Source of the DNA: Apoda limacodes
Taxonomy: Eukaryota > Arthropoda > Insecta > Lepidoptera > Limacodidae
Direction of reading: 5' to 3'
DNA length: 64,000 bases
Assembly (NCBI GenBank): GCA_946406115.1
Contig: OX291541.1
Span: 18,755,908 to 18,819,907 of the forward strand
The notes under the pieces were generated by a model. That model saw only the letters and a list, made by a program, of their open reading frames with translations, did no database searches and was not told where the DNA came from. The position numbers and the translations under genes are program-made. Positions 1 through 12,579 of this stretch are shown one piece after another. Each line of letters begins with the position of its first letter. Within the stretch, counting starts at the first letter, position 1.

Positions 1-743
1 ATTTAAACTTGTTTAAATTTTTTTGCATTACAAATCCCTAAAAAATGATCATCCCCAAAATTATCGTCCTTAAACATCCTGAGTAATAAACTATTTACTA
101 ATCAATTGACTTGCTTTGAAATAGAAATTAAATAACTACACACTACATGAATGTCAATATAGATACCTACAGATGTTTACTTAATAGAATAAGAGTATCA
201 TACATATAGATAGAACAACTTCATGTAAGCATCAATCTATCAACAGGTGACATGCGTTGAAAGGTACAGAAACGTACGATATAAATTCTTATGATGATAC
301 CTATGAGAATCTAATTTATATATATGTCGCAGGCAAATCGTATAATTCGCCGTTATACAATATGCCTAAGCAGATCGTAAAGTATGGAAACGAAAGGAAT
401 ATAAATCGCATTGTATAAGTCATGTATGTTAGGTTAGGTTCAGTTTCTCTTTTGTAAAAGTAGATGCGGAGCAAGCGAAGCGAGCGGAGTGTTCCAGCCA
501 AGCTTCATATAATAATCTGTTCAGTTATGTGATAAATTCTATTCCATACTTTACGATCTGCCTGGGCATATTGTAAAACGGCGAATTATACGATTTGCCT
601 GCGACATATCTACTAGGTAGGTATGTATATGTATATAACAGGTAGTTCTATTTTATTGCTGGTTTGACTTTAACACTAAAATTTATACTTTGACAAAAAT
701 AGCTACAACACTTGTTTTCTCGAAGTAAAAGTAAAATAAGTTA
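1..743. repeat. 743-bp near-identical direct repeat, copy 1
   Basis: Positions 1-743 match 3193-3935 with a constant offset of 3192. I saw one difference by eye (303 a versus 3495 g). The match stops at 743/744, inside exon 2 of gene A, and may continue left of the window. It contains a 280-bp MITE. The copies do not look like LTRs, because the sequence between them is acyltransferase intron and exon. Confidence 0.9.
326..605. mobile_element. 280-bp MITE with ~65-bp terminal inverted repeats (copy 1)
   Basis: The left arm starts gtcgcaggcaaatcgtataa and the right arm ends in its reverse complement. About 65 bp pair with a few mismatches. Both sides are flanked by atat (322-325, 606-609), a possible target duplication. 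The centre holds gttaggttaggt and a stretch rich in gcgaagcgagcg. No coding capacity. Confidence 0.75.
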
Positions 744-916
744 CATTTTACATCTATATGTTCTACCAGCCTTTGTAAACATTTGATGATGTGTTGTGGT
801 GCAAATGGTATCTCAATTGTTTCTGACCAGTCCACGACTTTGGTGTTTCTGAGAGCCAGTTCAAGGTTGTTGGTGTCATCTCTAGGACACTGAATGATAA
901 CCTGATACAGGACATC
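744..916 (-). CDS. Gene A exon 2 (partial), GLYAT-like N-acyltransferase
   Basis: On the minus strand an acceptor (…ttattccag) at 917-918 opens a frame beginning DVLYQVIIQC and continuing through KVVDWSETIEI. It aligns with exon 2 of genes C and D (GDIMYLMMF … KVIDWTRTI). About 57 residues match. The frame then runs into the edge of the 743-bp repeat at 743/744, where about 25 family residues are missing. The exon is therefore cut, or ends at a weak donor just before. Exon 3 must lie left of the window. Family membership is well supported; whether this exon is used is doubtful. Confidence 0.6.
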
Positions 917-1059
917 CTGGAATAATTGTAAAATTGGATTATTTTTCTGTATACGAGCTGATAATGCTGTTTAAAAAGAAAAAATATTTTTAATATTATT
1001 ATTATTATTGATAAAAGATTATTATCGTTATATGTATTGTATTGCTTAATTTTTAGCAC

Positions 1060-2795
1060 TGGAATAATTAAAGGGACGGAGAAGGTCTTAAGATATTTTT
1101 TTAGCTTGATAGGGTGTTACCACGAGAATAGATTTTTCTGCTTGTACTAAACACTGCGGGGTTAAATTCTTGATGTCGAGTTGCAAAGAGGCCCTCCATT
1201 AATCATGTGAGGTCTTTCCAGCTACTTTTCCCCCTGGTGATCTTTGGTGAGTTTCTATTCTAACCTTCTCCACTCAACATCACGTGTATTTTTTGTTGAA
1301 ACAAATATTTAATATTTGAACAATTCAATATTAGAGACACAAAAATAGTAGGTACTATAATGTGTGTACAAACCATTTGTGTTTTGCGGTACTTTTTTTT
1401 TAATTCTTAATTGTTATAATAAAAGTAGCATAGATAAAGTATTTTTCTTATGTTTTCTGTTCACAGACAATTTTTTTTCTTACTGCATGCACGTCCTAAA
1501 TTCGCGCTATTGACAGTCGGGGTGACTATAAGGAAAGGGCAAAAAATATGACATCGATTCACTAAATCCGCCACAAGTTGGTGACACCAAGAGAACAACC
1601 AGTAGATATATGTGAAAAACGTTTTGCCAACCCTGCTTGTCAGGTCAATCTAGATAATATAAAAGCACAATTGAGTGAACTGTGCCTTTATATGGGAAAG
1701 AAATTGCGGCTTCTATGATGTTAATGTTCGCAAAAATTTGCTCGTTTTTGTGTGGAGAATGATTTTATAAGTGAAACGATTTTTTTTCGTTTTTAATGCA
1801 CGAAAACATACACGTAATATCTCTACACGACCGACGATCATGCGTGATTAATTCCCTTCCTTAATTCAAGCCTCACGTGATTAATGGACAATCTTAAATA
1901 TTCGTATAGCCGAAAATAAAAAAAGGATACTTCGTTACCTAACTAAGAGCCTCTAAGGGTATATTATATATTTCCACAGCCGATACCGCAACCGACGTCT
2001 TAGCGAAGCAACAGAATATTGCTAGAGGAATGGAAATGGACAAAAGATAGTCCTTATCCTGACGGAGGGTTTTCACGGGAATATTTTTCCGCGGGTGAAA
2101 CAATGGGGCACTATACCTTTACGCTTTAACGATGGAATAGGGCGACTTGAATTTTGGACAAAAATATAGAATACTTTTGACGTGAACACGACCTAAAATT
2201 TGCTTTCATAGTGGAATTCAGAAAACTGACAATGGACATTTTGGTGTTGCAGTTGCATATCTATCACCTACATCCAAAATTTTACTACACCACTCTATAG
2301 CCAAAGGATCAAAGAATTTGTTACATTGAGTGAGGACTGTGAGTTTGCAAAATTCACCCTCTAAAAGGGTGAAGTGGGGGATAGAAGTTTTGATGAAAAT
2401 CCGTCACTTTTTAAGCTTAGTGCACAAAAAATGGTAAATAGCCTTTATGTTGGTGATAAGGATTGACACGTTTCACCGTTTTTATAAAATCACCTCCAGA
2501 TAGCAAAATATAGGGAATGAAATTTCTGTATTCACATAAAGATGCTTACCATAAACAGGTAAACAGTTAAAAGTTTTATTTTGTCAGTCTATACAGACAA
2601 GGTTGCGGGAATAAGCTAGTTTCTATATAAATAAATATGTTAAATACCTACATAAAATATATCCAAAGGACATAAAAGATTTTAAAAAGTAACACCTAAA
2701 AAAACATAATTTACTTAGGTAGGTACTTATTTAATAACTTCTCTTGAGGGATGTTATAATAATTATAATTAGTCCAAAATTCGAAATCGCTAAAT
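1060..2795. other. Intron 1 of gene A, no recognisable feature
   Basis: AT-rich non-coding sequence between the exon 2 remnant and the GT microsatellite. I see no open frame with family resemblance and no terminal-repeat element. Confidence 0.5.
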
Positions 2796-2868
2796 TTGCG
2801 TTTTCTTTACGTTTTGAGACCTGGAGAATCGTTTAGCATCATTTTCAGAGTGATGGTGATGTCGGTCT

Positions 2869-2870
2869 GT

Positions 2871-2940
<70 letters not shown>

Positions 2941-2941
2941 T

Positions 2942-2982
<41 letters not shown>
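2869..2982. repeat. (GT)n microsatellite
   Basis: About 110 bp of almost pure GT dinucleotide, interrupted by two GTGG steps, in intron 1 of gene A. The open frames across it are artefacts of the repeat. Confidence 0.97.
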
Positions 2983-2983
<1 letters not shown>

Positions 2984-3192
2984 GGTTAGCTTTTTTTTGT
3001 TTCTCGATATTTCAAGAACCAATGGACCAATTTGTCTCGTGGCCATATTAATCGATACGCCGCGTCATAACTTAGATCTGAAAAGTTTTTGAAGACGCAA
3101 TAATAATCTTCATGCATAAATACTCAAATATAAAAAAAATATTCTTAAGAGAAGTTGCTCGTGCGGTACTTGGTTCCGAACCAATTTCCTTT

Positions 3193-3935
3193 ATTTAAAC
3201 TTGTTTAAATTTTTTTGCATTACAAATCCCTAAAAAATGATCATCCCCAAAATTATCGTCCTTAAACATCCTGAGTAATAAACTATTTACTAATCAATTG
3301 ACTTGCTTTGAAATAGAAATTAAATAACTACACACTACATGAATGTCAATATAGATACCTACAGATGTTTACTTAATAGAATAAGAGTATCATACATATA
3401 GATAGAACAACTTCATGTAAGCATCAATCTATCAACAGGTGACATGCGTTGAAAGGTACAGAAACGTACGATATAAATTCTTATGATGATACCTGTGAGA
3501 ATCTAATTTATATATATGTCGCAGGCAAATCGTATAATTCGCCGTTATACAATATGCCTAAGCAGATCGTAAAGTATGGAAACGAAAGGAATATAAATCG
3601 CATTGTATAAGTCATGTATGTTAGGTTAGGTTCAGTTTCTCTTTTGTAAAAGTAGATGCGGAGCAAGCGAAGCGAGCGGAGTGTTCCAGCCAAGCTTCAT
3701 ATAATAATCTGTTCAGTTATGTGATAAATTCTATTCCATACTTTACGATCTGCCTGGGCATATTGTAAAACGGCGAATTATACGATTTGCCTGCGACATA
3801 TCTACTAGGTAGGTATGTATATGTATATAACAGGTAGTTCTATTTTATTGCTGGTTTGACTTTAACACTAAAATTTATACTTTGACAAAAATAGCTACAA
3901 CACTTGTTTTCTCGAAGTAAAAGTAAAATAAGTTA
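3193..3935. repeat. 743-bp near-identical direct repeat, copy 2
   Basis: This is the second copy of 1-743. Its right edge lies 37 bp inside intron 1 of gene A, after the exon 1 donor. In gene orientation the repeat thus follows exon 1 directly and also follows the cut end of exon 2, as a 3192-bp tandem duplication would produce. Confidence 0.9.
3518..3797. mobile_element. 280-bp MITE with ~65-bp terminal inverted repeats (copy 2)
   Basis: This is the same element as 326-605, carried in the second copy of the 743-bp repeat. It moved with the duplication rather than by its own transposition. Confidence 0.75.
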
Positions 3936-3972
3936 TAAGAGTAATATAGCCCATAGGTTACACAAAATTTAC

Positions 3973-4179
3973 CTTTCTGTTGATAGCGACCATTCCATTC
4001 CATACGTCCCCAAATGGACAATACACTTTGAAACCATAACCAAGACCGAGTTCAATCCATTTCTTCTGAGTTTCTAACACTGAATAAGCCGAAACACTTC
4101 GCGGGAAATCTGATTTAAATGCTTCTTGTAATTCTGGCCATTTATTTTCTGGTAGAAACTGCAAAGGGTCCTCAGACAT
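3973..4179 (-). CDS. Gene A exon 1, GLYAT-like N-acyltransferase
   Basis: The 69-residue frame starts MSEDPLQFLPENKWPELQ and ends NGMVAINRK, followed by a GTAAAT donor at 3972. It matches exon 1 of genes B-D in length (67-69 codons), in KWP near the start, and in the conserved FKVYCPFGDVWNG stretch (FKVYCPHGDVKNG in the others). An in-frame ATG 16 codons upstream (4227) is possible, but the inner ATG fits the paralogues. Gene A points away from B, C and D and is the most diverged member. Known family: GNAT enzymes moving an acyl group from acyl-CoA to an amine such as glycine. The substrate here is unknown. Confidence 0.7.
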
Positions 4180-4469
4180 GGCACCAACGTGCTGCAAATA
4201 TGGCAACCGGTTCGCAAACTGACGCACTCGGGTACTCTGTGCATCGTTGTTTATTTATAAAATGATAATGCAGCCATATGCAGTTGCATTGTAAGTGTTA
4301 GCCGGACGATAACGTATTTATTTGCAACTCTATGAAATGATCGCAAAACCTGTGTGTCACTGGCATGATAAAAAAAAACGGAAAAGTTTGCAAAAAATCT
4401 GGCTTTTGTGCTATGTATCCTAATTCGATAAATGTTTGAGACAACCTAGGTATTCTCAATTGTAATGCC

Positions 4470-5492
4470 AATATTCTAGAGATTTACTTAGTCACGTTGT
4501 TAATATTATTGCGATAGAAGTGTTTGCTTTGACTCATTAGTTCATTGCTCTTGCGTCAAAGGGCAGACAAAGGTCTTTATCGTTTTAAACAAAATAAATT
4601 CACCTGATGATATCATGTGTTTCTCTATTTTTGTAGAGCCATTAATACTTGACCATAATGCATCTTTATTGATTTTACCATTTTATTTCAAACTGTCTTT
4701 TGCCAGCGGCTCCGCCCGTCCTAAATTAGATTATCGGCGTGGAATTCTTACGGCAACTCCTTAATTGGCCCAATACCTATTGAAGTTTGCTAAAGCCAGC
4801 TATAGCTGTAGCTAAGCTCGGTTATAGTAATTATTCCCTCGGGAACTTCCGGATCTCAAACTATCTCCATACCAAATTTCATCTAAATCGGTTCAGCAGT
4901 TTCAACATGAAGTGGTAACAGACAGACAGAGTTACTTAAAGTTAAAACTTAGTTAGTTAGATTGTCGTACTATAGATATGTAAACAGTAAAAAGAAGTAG
5001 TACCTACCATGACGTGGTATCTATAAAGGAACCGCATTTTGTAGTGGTCTTACTTGCAGTGTATAGTTATATAAATATCTAATTGAACAGCGAGCTAAGC
5101 ACAGTCAGTAACTAGGTTCGCGAGGTTATCGAACTAGGTCACTGCATTTAGAAATACGAGTACCTAATGCCATGCACAGGATTGAAACTCTTCTCAGATA
5201 ATAATTAGCACTAATAAAACTTTGCTGTAGACAGCAGTACCCTATACAGGGTTTAATCTAGGTTTAGGTATAGTCTTTTGGCTTTTATTTTCGGTATATA
5301 CAAAAAATAAGTAAAGCCTGAAATTTAATATTACGATGAACATATTTATTTACTTAAATAAAATAAAAAACATTAAAAGAATCTTCGCGTAGAGTATTGA
5401 GTTTATTGCTAATAAAAATTAGTTTAATTAAAAGATCAGGAAGATATACTTATGTACGTATGTATATATGTACCTATTACGAACAGTTGACG
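4470..5492. repeat. ~1-kb dispersed repeat, copy 1 (contains reversed Helitron-like 3' end)
   Basis: This stretch is alignable along its whole length with 38868-39858 and starts with the same tagagatttacttagtcacg. Near 4690-4730 it holds gccagcggctccgcccgtcc, the reverse complement of the Helitron-type 3' end at 6541-6565. A shared stretch around cagtcagtaactaggttcgc is identical in both copies. No coding capacity. Confidence 0.75.
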
Positions 5493-6279
5493 TTAATAGT
5501 TGACTTCGGGAATACATTGTGTTGTCGAACATTTTACGAACAGAATTTTAAATGGGAATTGTAATCAAATGTACGTATTATCTTTTTTTCCGGAAAAAAG
5601 TATCTTAGTGCATGTGAGAAAATTAGGTACTGATTTTAACCTAGTTTGTCTAATAGAGTAATATTAATGGGTAAGTAAATGTAAAATAATAATGTATTTT
5701 TTGGTGAAATAGCCTAAAGCTTACACACAGAGTCCGCGCATTAGATTAAAGCACCCACAGGTGCTACAGTATGCTGAAAGTTCAATCCTAGAAATACAAG
5801 TAATTTTGAACCTTTTATTTACCAAGTCATTAGTATTAACTTAATATTATAAGCACATTAAATATCATATCACAGTAATCACAAGAAAGGGGGCGTTTTT
5901 AAATTACGTGAGGCGTTTTGGGGAGCCAAATAATCAGATTTTTCAGTAAAAACATGGTTTATCCTCTAAAACATGGCTATATCCTACCTAAATAATGATA
6001 TGAAAAAAACATTGATATGTATCGCAGCTATGCGAATGCCACAAAGTAGCAAATTATGTTATAAATCAAACGCAATCAACCACAAATTAACGTTTACACT
6101 AAAATTACGCATTTTGAAAGATGTGCTGTAAGATTGGGAGGGGGGGGGGTGATCGATCATGATTATGCGGTCAAACAAAACGCTTCTCTTGTTTAGACAA
6201 TGTCTATGTTAATTATGCAGAAAAAAAAAATACAAAAGGTATCCATTGGAAACTTGGAAAAAAGAGATGTTTATGTTAT
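5493..6279. other. Intergenic stretch, nothing recognised
   Basis: AT-rich sequence with a G-rich run near 6139-6149. I see no coding frame or terminal-repeat structure. Confidence 0.5.
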
Positions 6280-6564
6280 TCTACTAATATTATAAATCTG
6301 AAAGTTTGTATGTCTGGATGGATGTTTGTTACTCAATTACGCTCTAACCATTGGATGAAATTTGGCAAACATATAGGTTAGGTCCTGGAATAGCATTTAG
6401 GCTACTTTTAAAAAAAATCAAAAGTTCCCGCGGGAATAACTATTACGAGTTTAAAGAACAGTAGATGTAGCTATAGCTTGCTATAGCAAACTTTATTAGT
6501 GTAATTAAGGAGTTCCACGCCGATAACCGAATTCAGGGCGGGCGGAGCCGCTGGCAAAGTCTAG
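6280..6564 (+). mobile_element. Short Helitron-like non-autonomous element
   Basis: It begins TCTACTAATATTATAAATC and ends CTAG followed by T. A small GCGGAGCCGC hairpin lies about 15 bp before the end. TC…CTAG with a 3' hairpin is the Helitron signature. The base before TC is T rather than the expected A, so the 5' end is less certain. Confidence 0.55.
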
Positions 6565-6689
6565 TCTATACATACAAAATGCTTTGTCCTGAATGACGGA
6601 TCAACGCACAGCCTAAACCGCTGATCGTAGAGACCTGAAACTTGAAGGGTGGGCATCAGATAAGAAAGGATTTCACGAAATCGGGTAGG

Positions 6690-6985
6690 ATTAAGGGGGA
6701 AAAAAGGGGGCAAAGTTTGTAAGGGACAGCGTTATTCCTTGGTCCAATCTACTTCAAATTTTGCATAAACCTTTTTTGACAGAATTTATGGAAGACGTGT
6801 TTTGTATTTTTATTGAAATGAATCCCCTAAGGGGGTGAAAAAGGGAGGCAAAGTTTGTATGGAAATGCGTGATTCCTTGGTCCAATTTACTTCAAATTTT
6901 ACAGAAACCTTTTTTAACAGAAATGATGGAAGACGTGTTTCGTATTTTATTAAAATTCATCCCCTAAAAGGGCTAAAAAGGGGTA
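6690..6985. repeat. Two imperfect 138-bp tandem units
   Basis: The phrase tggtccaatctacttcaaat recurs after 138 bp with its flanks (gggggcaaagtttgta, gaagacgtgtttcgtatttt). Non-coding. Confidence 0.7.
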
Positions 6986-7484
6986 GAAAGTTATTTTGGC
7001 GGTGATTTGCTTCAAAGTTGATATCAATACTCCTTAGTGCTTTTAATTTAAAATACATTTTATTTTGACACATGTTTGCAAACTCCATCCGATTTTATTC
7101 AAAAAAGGGTGACCTCACTTAAAAACCTAAGCAAATACTCTTTAAAATTGGAATATGTCAAAAATAATCGTACTATATTAGTACCTCGTTTGAAGGTTTC
7201 TAAGCTTAAAGAGGTTATGCACTTATTTCCATGTTTGATTTTTTGTGTATAATTAATAATACTTATAGTTTTCTTTTAGTTGAAGTTCAACAACTTGAAG
7301 TGTACAGACTATCACAGTTACGATATGAATGAAATCATAAAGGGCACCGAGTTAAAAGACGTCTACTACCTTGGAATTCTAGAGCCTTTTCTGGACTGAG
7401 TTATGATAGTAACATAGCGTATGATAGTGATAATACTATTGTTTTGTGTATAACAGTGCAACTAGTGTAAATCTCTTAAGAACA

Positions 7485-8760
7485 AAGATGAATCTGTGGG
7501 AATGTGCTGCGATTCAGGAAAGGTCCAGCTCGAACCTTTGCAAAAGCTTCCAGATCTTCTTTACTGTTTGATAAAATACGTTCACCCTAAGCATGATCAC
7601 TTTACGGCTGGCATACGGTATTATAACAGTTGTTTTCAAATGACGTAATTTGGAGCTAAAAAGATAATACACGATGGTTTTATGCCTACATTCAAAGTGT
7701 AGGGCCAGGAGTATCATTTGGTTGAAAGTTTGCTTCCGCCACCCCAGAATGAATCACAGTTCTTACAAATATATTTTGTTGGTGAGGATGATAGAGAAGT
7801 TCAATTGAGATGCAATAACTTTCTATATGAATAACCTGGCTTGGTAAGGCATACATAAGAGAGTATAAGCTAGCCCTGGACAAAGCATCTGCTACGCAAA
7901 ATACATTTAAAGTTGTTATAAATGCTGAAATAAAGCCTACAAATGGCCACAGTGGACGATAGAATCAACCTACATTAAATGAAGTTGCTGTTGTGTTATG
8001 GTTGGACAGCAATTTTCTAAGCGGGATATTGTAATTGAGAGCCATGATGACACATTGCATCGAATAAGTGAAATCCATCGCTCATACGATGCATTACAGT
8101 ATCCACTTTTGTTTTGCTACGGCGAGAATGGATATTCCATTTCTAAACCCCAGTACGATCCTAATACTAAAAAGCCGCTAAAAAATATATAATCATCTAA
8201 TATATTTTCGTTCGCTGTTTAGCCAGATTTTAGTCGACATGTTCAAAATCGAGACGGTAAGGTTGAGTTATATTAGGAACAATCAGGCGCAGCTTAAACC
8301 GGACAGATATATACACTTGAAAGATGCGATAGGAAGACGGGACGTCGATGCTGATCAGCTGGGTAAAAAGGTGGTACTGCCTTCTTCTTTTACTGGGGGG
8401 CCACGCTATATGCATAAGCGGATACAAGACGTCATGACGTATGTGCGCCACTACGATCGTCCGTAGATATAGACACGACATAATAGCCAGGATTTTTCAA
8501 CTTAAAGTTAGGAAAATAATGGCACTTCTAACAAAAGGAAAAACAGTTGAAGAGATACGTTGTTTCATGTTCTCTACCGAATGGCAAAAACAGGGTCTGC
8601 CACACATACACATATTGTTAACCGCATTTCGCCTGACATGGTGGATGAACTTATATGCGCTGACATACCAAATCCAAATGAAGATCCTATTTTATACGAC
8701 ATAACTAAAAACAATATGATACACATGTCCATGTGGATGCCTTAAAAATATATCTCCCTG
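7485..8760 (+). pseudogene. Helitron Rep-helicase fragment (N-terminal and Rep region), decayed
   Basis: Reading the plus strand across stops and shifts gives Helitron protein blocks in the right order: VGMCCDSGKVQLEPL near 7495, YNSCFQMT and KIIHDGFMPTFKV near 7625-7700, SQFLQIYFVGEDDREVQLRC near 7750, RDIVIESHDDTLHRISE … YDALQYPLLFCYGE (8025-8130), QAQLKPDRYIHLKDAIG (8285-8330), PRYMHKRIQDVMTYVRHY (8400-8455), and EWQKQGLPHIHILL (8579-8620). The last is the conserved HxH metal site of the HUH Rep nuclease (usually LPHAHIL). Later Rep and helicase parts are absent. Family: rolling-circle transposons. Multiple stops make it dead. Confidence 0.85.
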
Positions 8761-9529
8761 CATGAAAAATAATAAATGTAGCAAAAAATATCGTAGACAA
8801 TTTTTGAGAGATACATAGACAGTAATATTGTAATTGTATTTATGATGTGCCAAAGAATGGTTACCCCTGACACAGATTATATAATACTATCCCCTGATCA
8901 CTATTTTATCACTGACCAGCTTATAAAGTTTTTGATATACACTTTTTACATTACATTTTAATTTTTCTTTCTACATTACATATTTAGCGATAAACGGTTT
9001 TCGATATCACAAAAAAAAATTCTGTCAGTTGTTTAGTTTATTTAGTCAAACATTTAATTTAATAGCCCATGACATAATAAAATGTGAAGCTGTTAAGGAG
9101 TTTATTGTTATAGGTAGAGAGGAAATAAAATCAAATAAAACGAGTAAAGTTTTAAATAAAATTTTAAGCAAAAACAAAAAAAAAAGTTAACGAGATCTTA
9201 AAATTGCCTGTAAAGACACGTTGGGGAAGCCACGTTACAGCCGTAAAAAGTGTAAAGAAAAAGTGGCGCTTAGTCTTTGGCTATTGAAATTAAAAATGAA
9301 GAGATCAATATCCAGGTGCCACTAAAAATCTAGTCCACACTTTTAGATGATATAATCTAATGGAAGCAAAATACTCAAGCAAAAAATTTATGTAATATTC
9401 AAAGATATTTAATCGAAATTGGAATTTGTATTGCAAATATTTCTATTTTAGTGACGTCTGTGTCAGAGTGAATGCAAATGATAAAAGAACGAAAGAAGAT
9501 CTGAAATCAATACACCCAATCATAAGACC
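8761..9529. other. AT-rich spacer, nothing recognised
   Basis: No frame here continues the Helitron helicase, and no terminal repeats were seen. Confidence 0.45.
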
Positions 9530-10648
9530 CAAATTAAAGGCCTATCACTATAACGTCTCTCCTCTCTAAGGTAATGGAGCGTGTGATCAACACACAGCTT
9601 CTAAGATACCTAGAAGAACACGACTTGGTTAGCGACTGTCAAAATAGTTCTCACCCACCGATGGGCACTAGCCATTGACAGTCGGGGGGGAGGCATTGGC
9701 ATGTAGCCTGGACATAGCGAAGGCGTTCGATTGGTTCTGGCACCGGGGACTTCTATGGAAGTTGCCATCTTATGGAATGCCCGAGGATTTGTGCAAATGG
9801 GTGGCAGACGCCGTATTTGACGGTAGTTGCTCTGATAGCACGTAAATTAATGCTGGTGTCCCGCAAGGCTCTTTGCTGTCTTCCACACTGTCTCCTGCAT
9901 ATCAATGACAAGTTTTCCATCAATAACATACACTGCTATGCAGATGACAGTCCTGGAGACGCTTATTACACGGGACGCTCAAACATCCCTCGTTTCGTAG
10001 TGGAGGAAAAGCGGGGAGAACTTTGTCTCAAATCGAGATCACTCTATCCAAGGTCTCTGACTGGCACGGGAAAACTTGACGGATTCAACCCTATGAAGAC
10101 GCAAGTCGGCACGGTAATCGCTAAGATAACCCCATTCACTTAGGTCCCACAATCCCAAAATACACCCCTCATCGTCTCCAAAAGCATTGGGACCCTTAGT
10201 GTTGACCCTTTTGGCTCTGTTCAACGACGGGCTGTGAGAATCGTCGACAATCCCACGGTCACAGGCCGTATTGCACCCTCAAGTATGAGGAGTGACTTTC
10301 CCTCCCTGTGTGTGTTCTACTACTTGTATAATGATGCCCAAAGCTACTTTCTACCATCGTACCGCGCGCCATAAGCAGGGAATCAATCCTCACACCTTAG
10401 ACCCTAAATGGTCACGTACAGTGCGATTACAAAGAAACTTCCTCCCGGGAACACTTAGGTTGTGGAATGAGCAGGGATGCCAATGACTACAATATGGGGT
10501 TCGTCAAGAAAGAAGTTATTAGATTTTTGAAGGGTCGGCAACGCGCGAGTGATGCCCAAGGTATTGCCAGCGTCCATGGGCTGCGGTGACCGCTTTCCAT
10601 CAGGCGGACCGCAAAAGGGTTTGTCACCTTAGCGGTATAAAAAAAATC
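9530..10648 (+). pseudogene. Non-LTR retrotransposon fragment (family N1): RT C-terminal half and 3' end
   Basis: This is the same family as 53421-56853 and 59242-63606. It has a block resembling MERVINTQLLRYLEEHDLV at 9573, DIAKAFDWFWHRGLL near 9715, and CYADDSPGDAYYTGRSNIP (the YADD catalytic box) near 9935. The family 3' tail is tttgtcaccttagcggtata followed by A-rich sequence. Internal deletions and frameshifts (e.g. after 9640 and near 10190) make it non-functional. Confidence 0.85.
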
Positions 10649-12579
10649 ATTTGCTTGTAAAAGAAATTAAGCAGAGTCGCTGTTCGTATTTTGACAGCTC
10701 CTTGTACATAAGGTTCCATTAAAGTTGTTTAAGAGAATACGATCAGCAGCACCTCGTAGCATGCTCAATATAAACTAATTTAGAACTTATTTTTGACAAT
10801 TACTGATCAAACACTATGAAGTTGTGTATGAATATGGTTTTCCGAAATCAAAAAAAATGTTTTTATTAACTTGAAATCTTATTTGAGACCAGACAGTCCC
10901 CCCACTCGGGTTAAGTTGAAAAACGGTGTAAGTTAGAAAACTAACAAAAGCGACGAATTTTGCACGAAACGAAATTTGGTTGTTATTTTACATTTAACAT
11001 TGTTTTGATCGGCCTTTTATTGCGTCCCGCCATTCAGTTGCTGCGAGTCAGTTACTAAGTGTGGCTGTGTGATTGTGAGCGATTTTCGAAAACATGTCAT
11101 TTTCGTCTTAATGTTGTGTTTTTTTTATCTTAGCCCGGTATCTGTAACTTTGTAAGCAGGTAAGAAAGAATTTATTTTGAATTATATTTGTGGTGATAAA
11201 AAAATATAGAAAAAAACTACACTGCGCGAAAGTGAAGATAATCGGTATTTTACGAGTTCTTGTGGTGTTTCATCTTACACCACTAATTTTGTCGGGGTTA
11301 AGACGGAAATATTAAACTTTTCATCTTACCCCTTTTCTGTAACTAATAGTATGGATTTCTCAGTTGTTTTTATTGTGAATCATTCATTTTTTTTCAAATA
11401 AAACTTAGAAGGTTAAGAAAAATATACCTACTACTATTAATGTACAATTAAATTGTGAATTTTAGGTGCTTCTGCTTGGATATTGAGTATTATTTGCGTG
11501 AAAATACTTGCCGAGTCATCTGAGTTCCAGGTAACGATCTGCAGCGCTTTTAAATAGATCAAAACGACGACTGGTCTGTTATACATATTTATTTATACAA
11601 ATAATAAAAATGCTTGGCATTTTTGCAACTTTTTTAAGTTAATCTAAACATACTTACTATGATGAACAAAATTAATTTGAGTTTAAATAATTTTATATTT
11701 AGCAACAGTAATATTTTTCTTATAAAATACATTTATAAATTAACGTCATACAAGTAATTAGCCGTGCGTTGCGGCAACGGTGCTGTGCCGTTCCTGTGCG
11801 CCATAGCTGGGCTGGTGTGCGTCCAGTTTATGCCTGTTATCCTACGTCAATGTGACCGTTACTATACTACTATATAAACACCAAATAAAAAATATGAATA
11901 ATTCGCAATTAAAGATAACATTTTTAACTATCTAGTGTTTTTAAAAAACAGTTGGCAAACATCAAATAAAAACAATTTATTCGTCACCCTTTAACCTATA
12001 AATAAACAACTGCTAAAAGGTTGAGAACTCCTGTTCAGTCGACTTCAAAACGGGGTAAGACAGAAATATAATTTGAAAGAACATAGAGCTTTGGCGGTTT
12101 ACATTGGGTTATTTTTAAATAATAATAGTAGCTTTATCCATTAATTGTACCTAGCGCTTATATAAAAATTTCTATGAACTATTTCCATCTTTCCCCTTTA
12201 CCATTTCACTTTACCCCTAGCTTCATCAGTCATAAAGTGTTATTTCAATAAACTTAAAATAATAAAAAATGGACCTTCCGCGCTTCTTACGTAACAATTG
12301 GTGTACTCACTTGGTCAGAGAGTTGTTTTTATATGACTGAATACAATAACATTTTGCACACGGCGCTTTTAAAAATGCTCTAGTTATCTCATCAAAAAAG
12401 CATTCCGTCTTATCCGCACTCACCTTATAACTAGTTTTATATATCGTTCAATAAAATTTTTGGAAAACGCATTCTACGAACAATATATAAAAAATATATA
12501 ATGGCGGCGTTAGTGGACCGCAGTTAATTGATAGCATGCACAGCTATAATGTAATTTAATTTTAGTTATGCTAAATAAT
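10649..12579. other. 1.9-kb intergenic stretch, nothing recognised
   Basis: No coding frame above background on either strand. A few phrases around ggggtaagacagaaatat recur loosely at 11295 and 12053, which may reflect an old repeat. This stretch ends where the B/D duplication begins. Confidence 0.5.

Noticed and set aside
2796..3051. Overlapping Cys/Val and Thr/His-rich open frames
   Set aside because: Translations of the (GT)n microsatellite on both strands.
1..3935. The 743-bp direct repeats as LTRs of a 3.9-kb retrotransposon
   Set aside because: The DNA between them is acyltransferase exon and intron with a microsatellite, with no gag or pol. The ends lack TG…CA, and a tandem duplication explains the exon break better.
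7514..7883. Minus-strand open frames of 63-67 codons
   Set aside because: Shadows of the plus-strand Helitron protein remnant.
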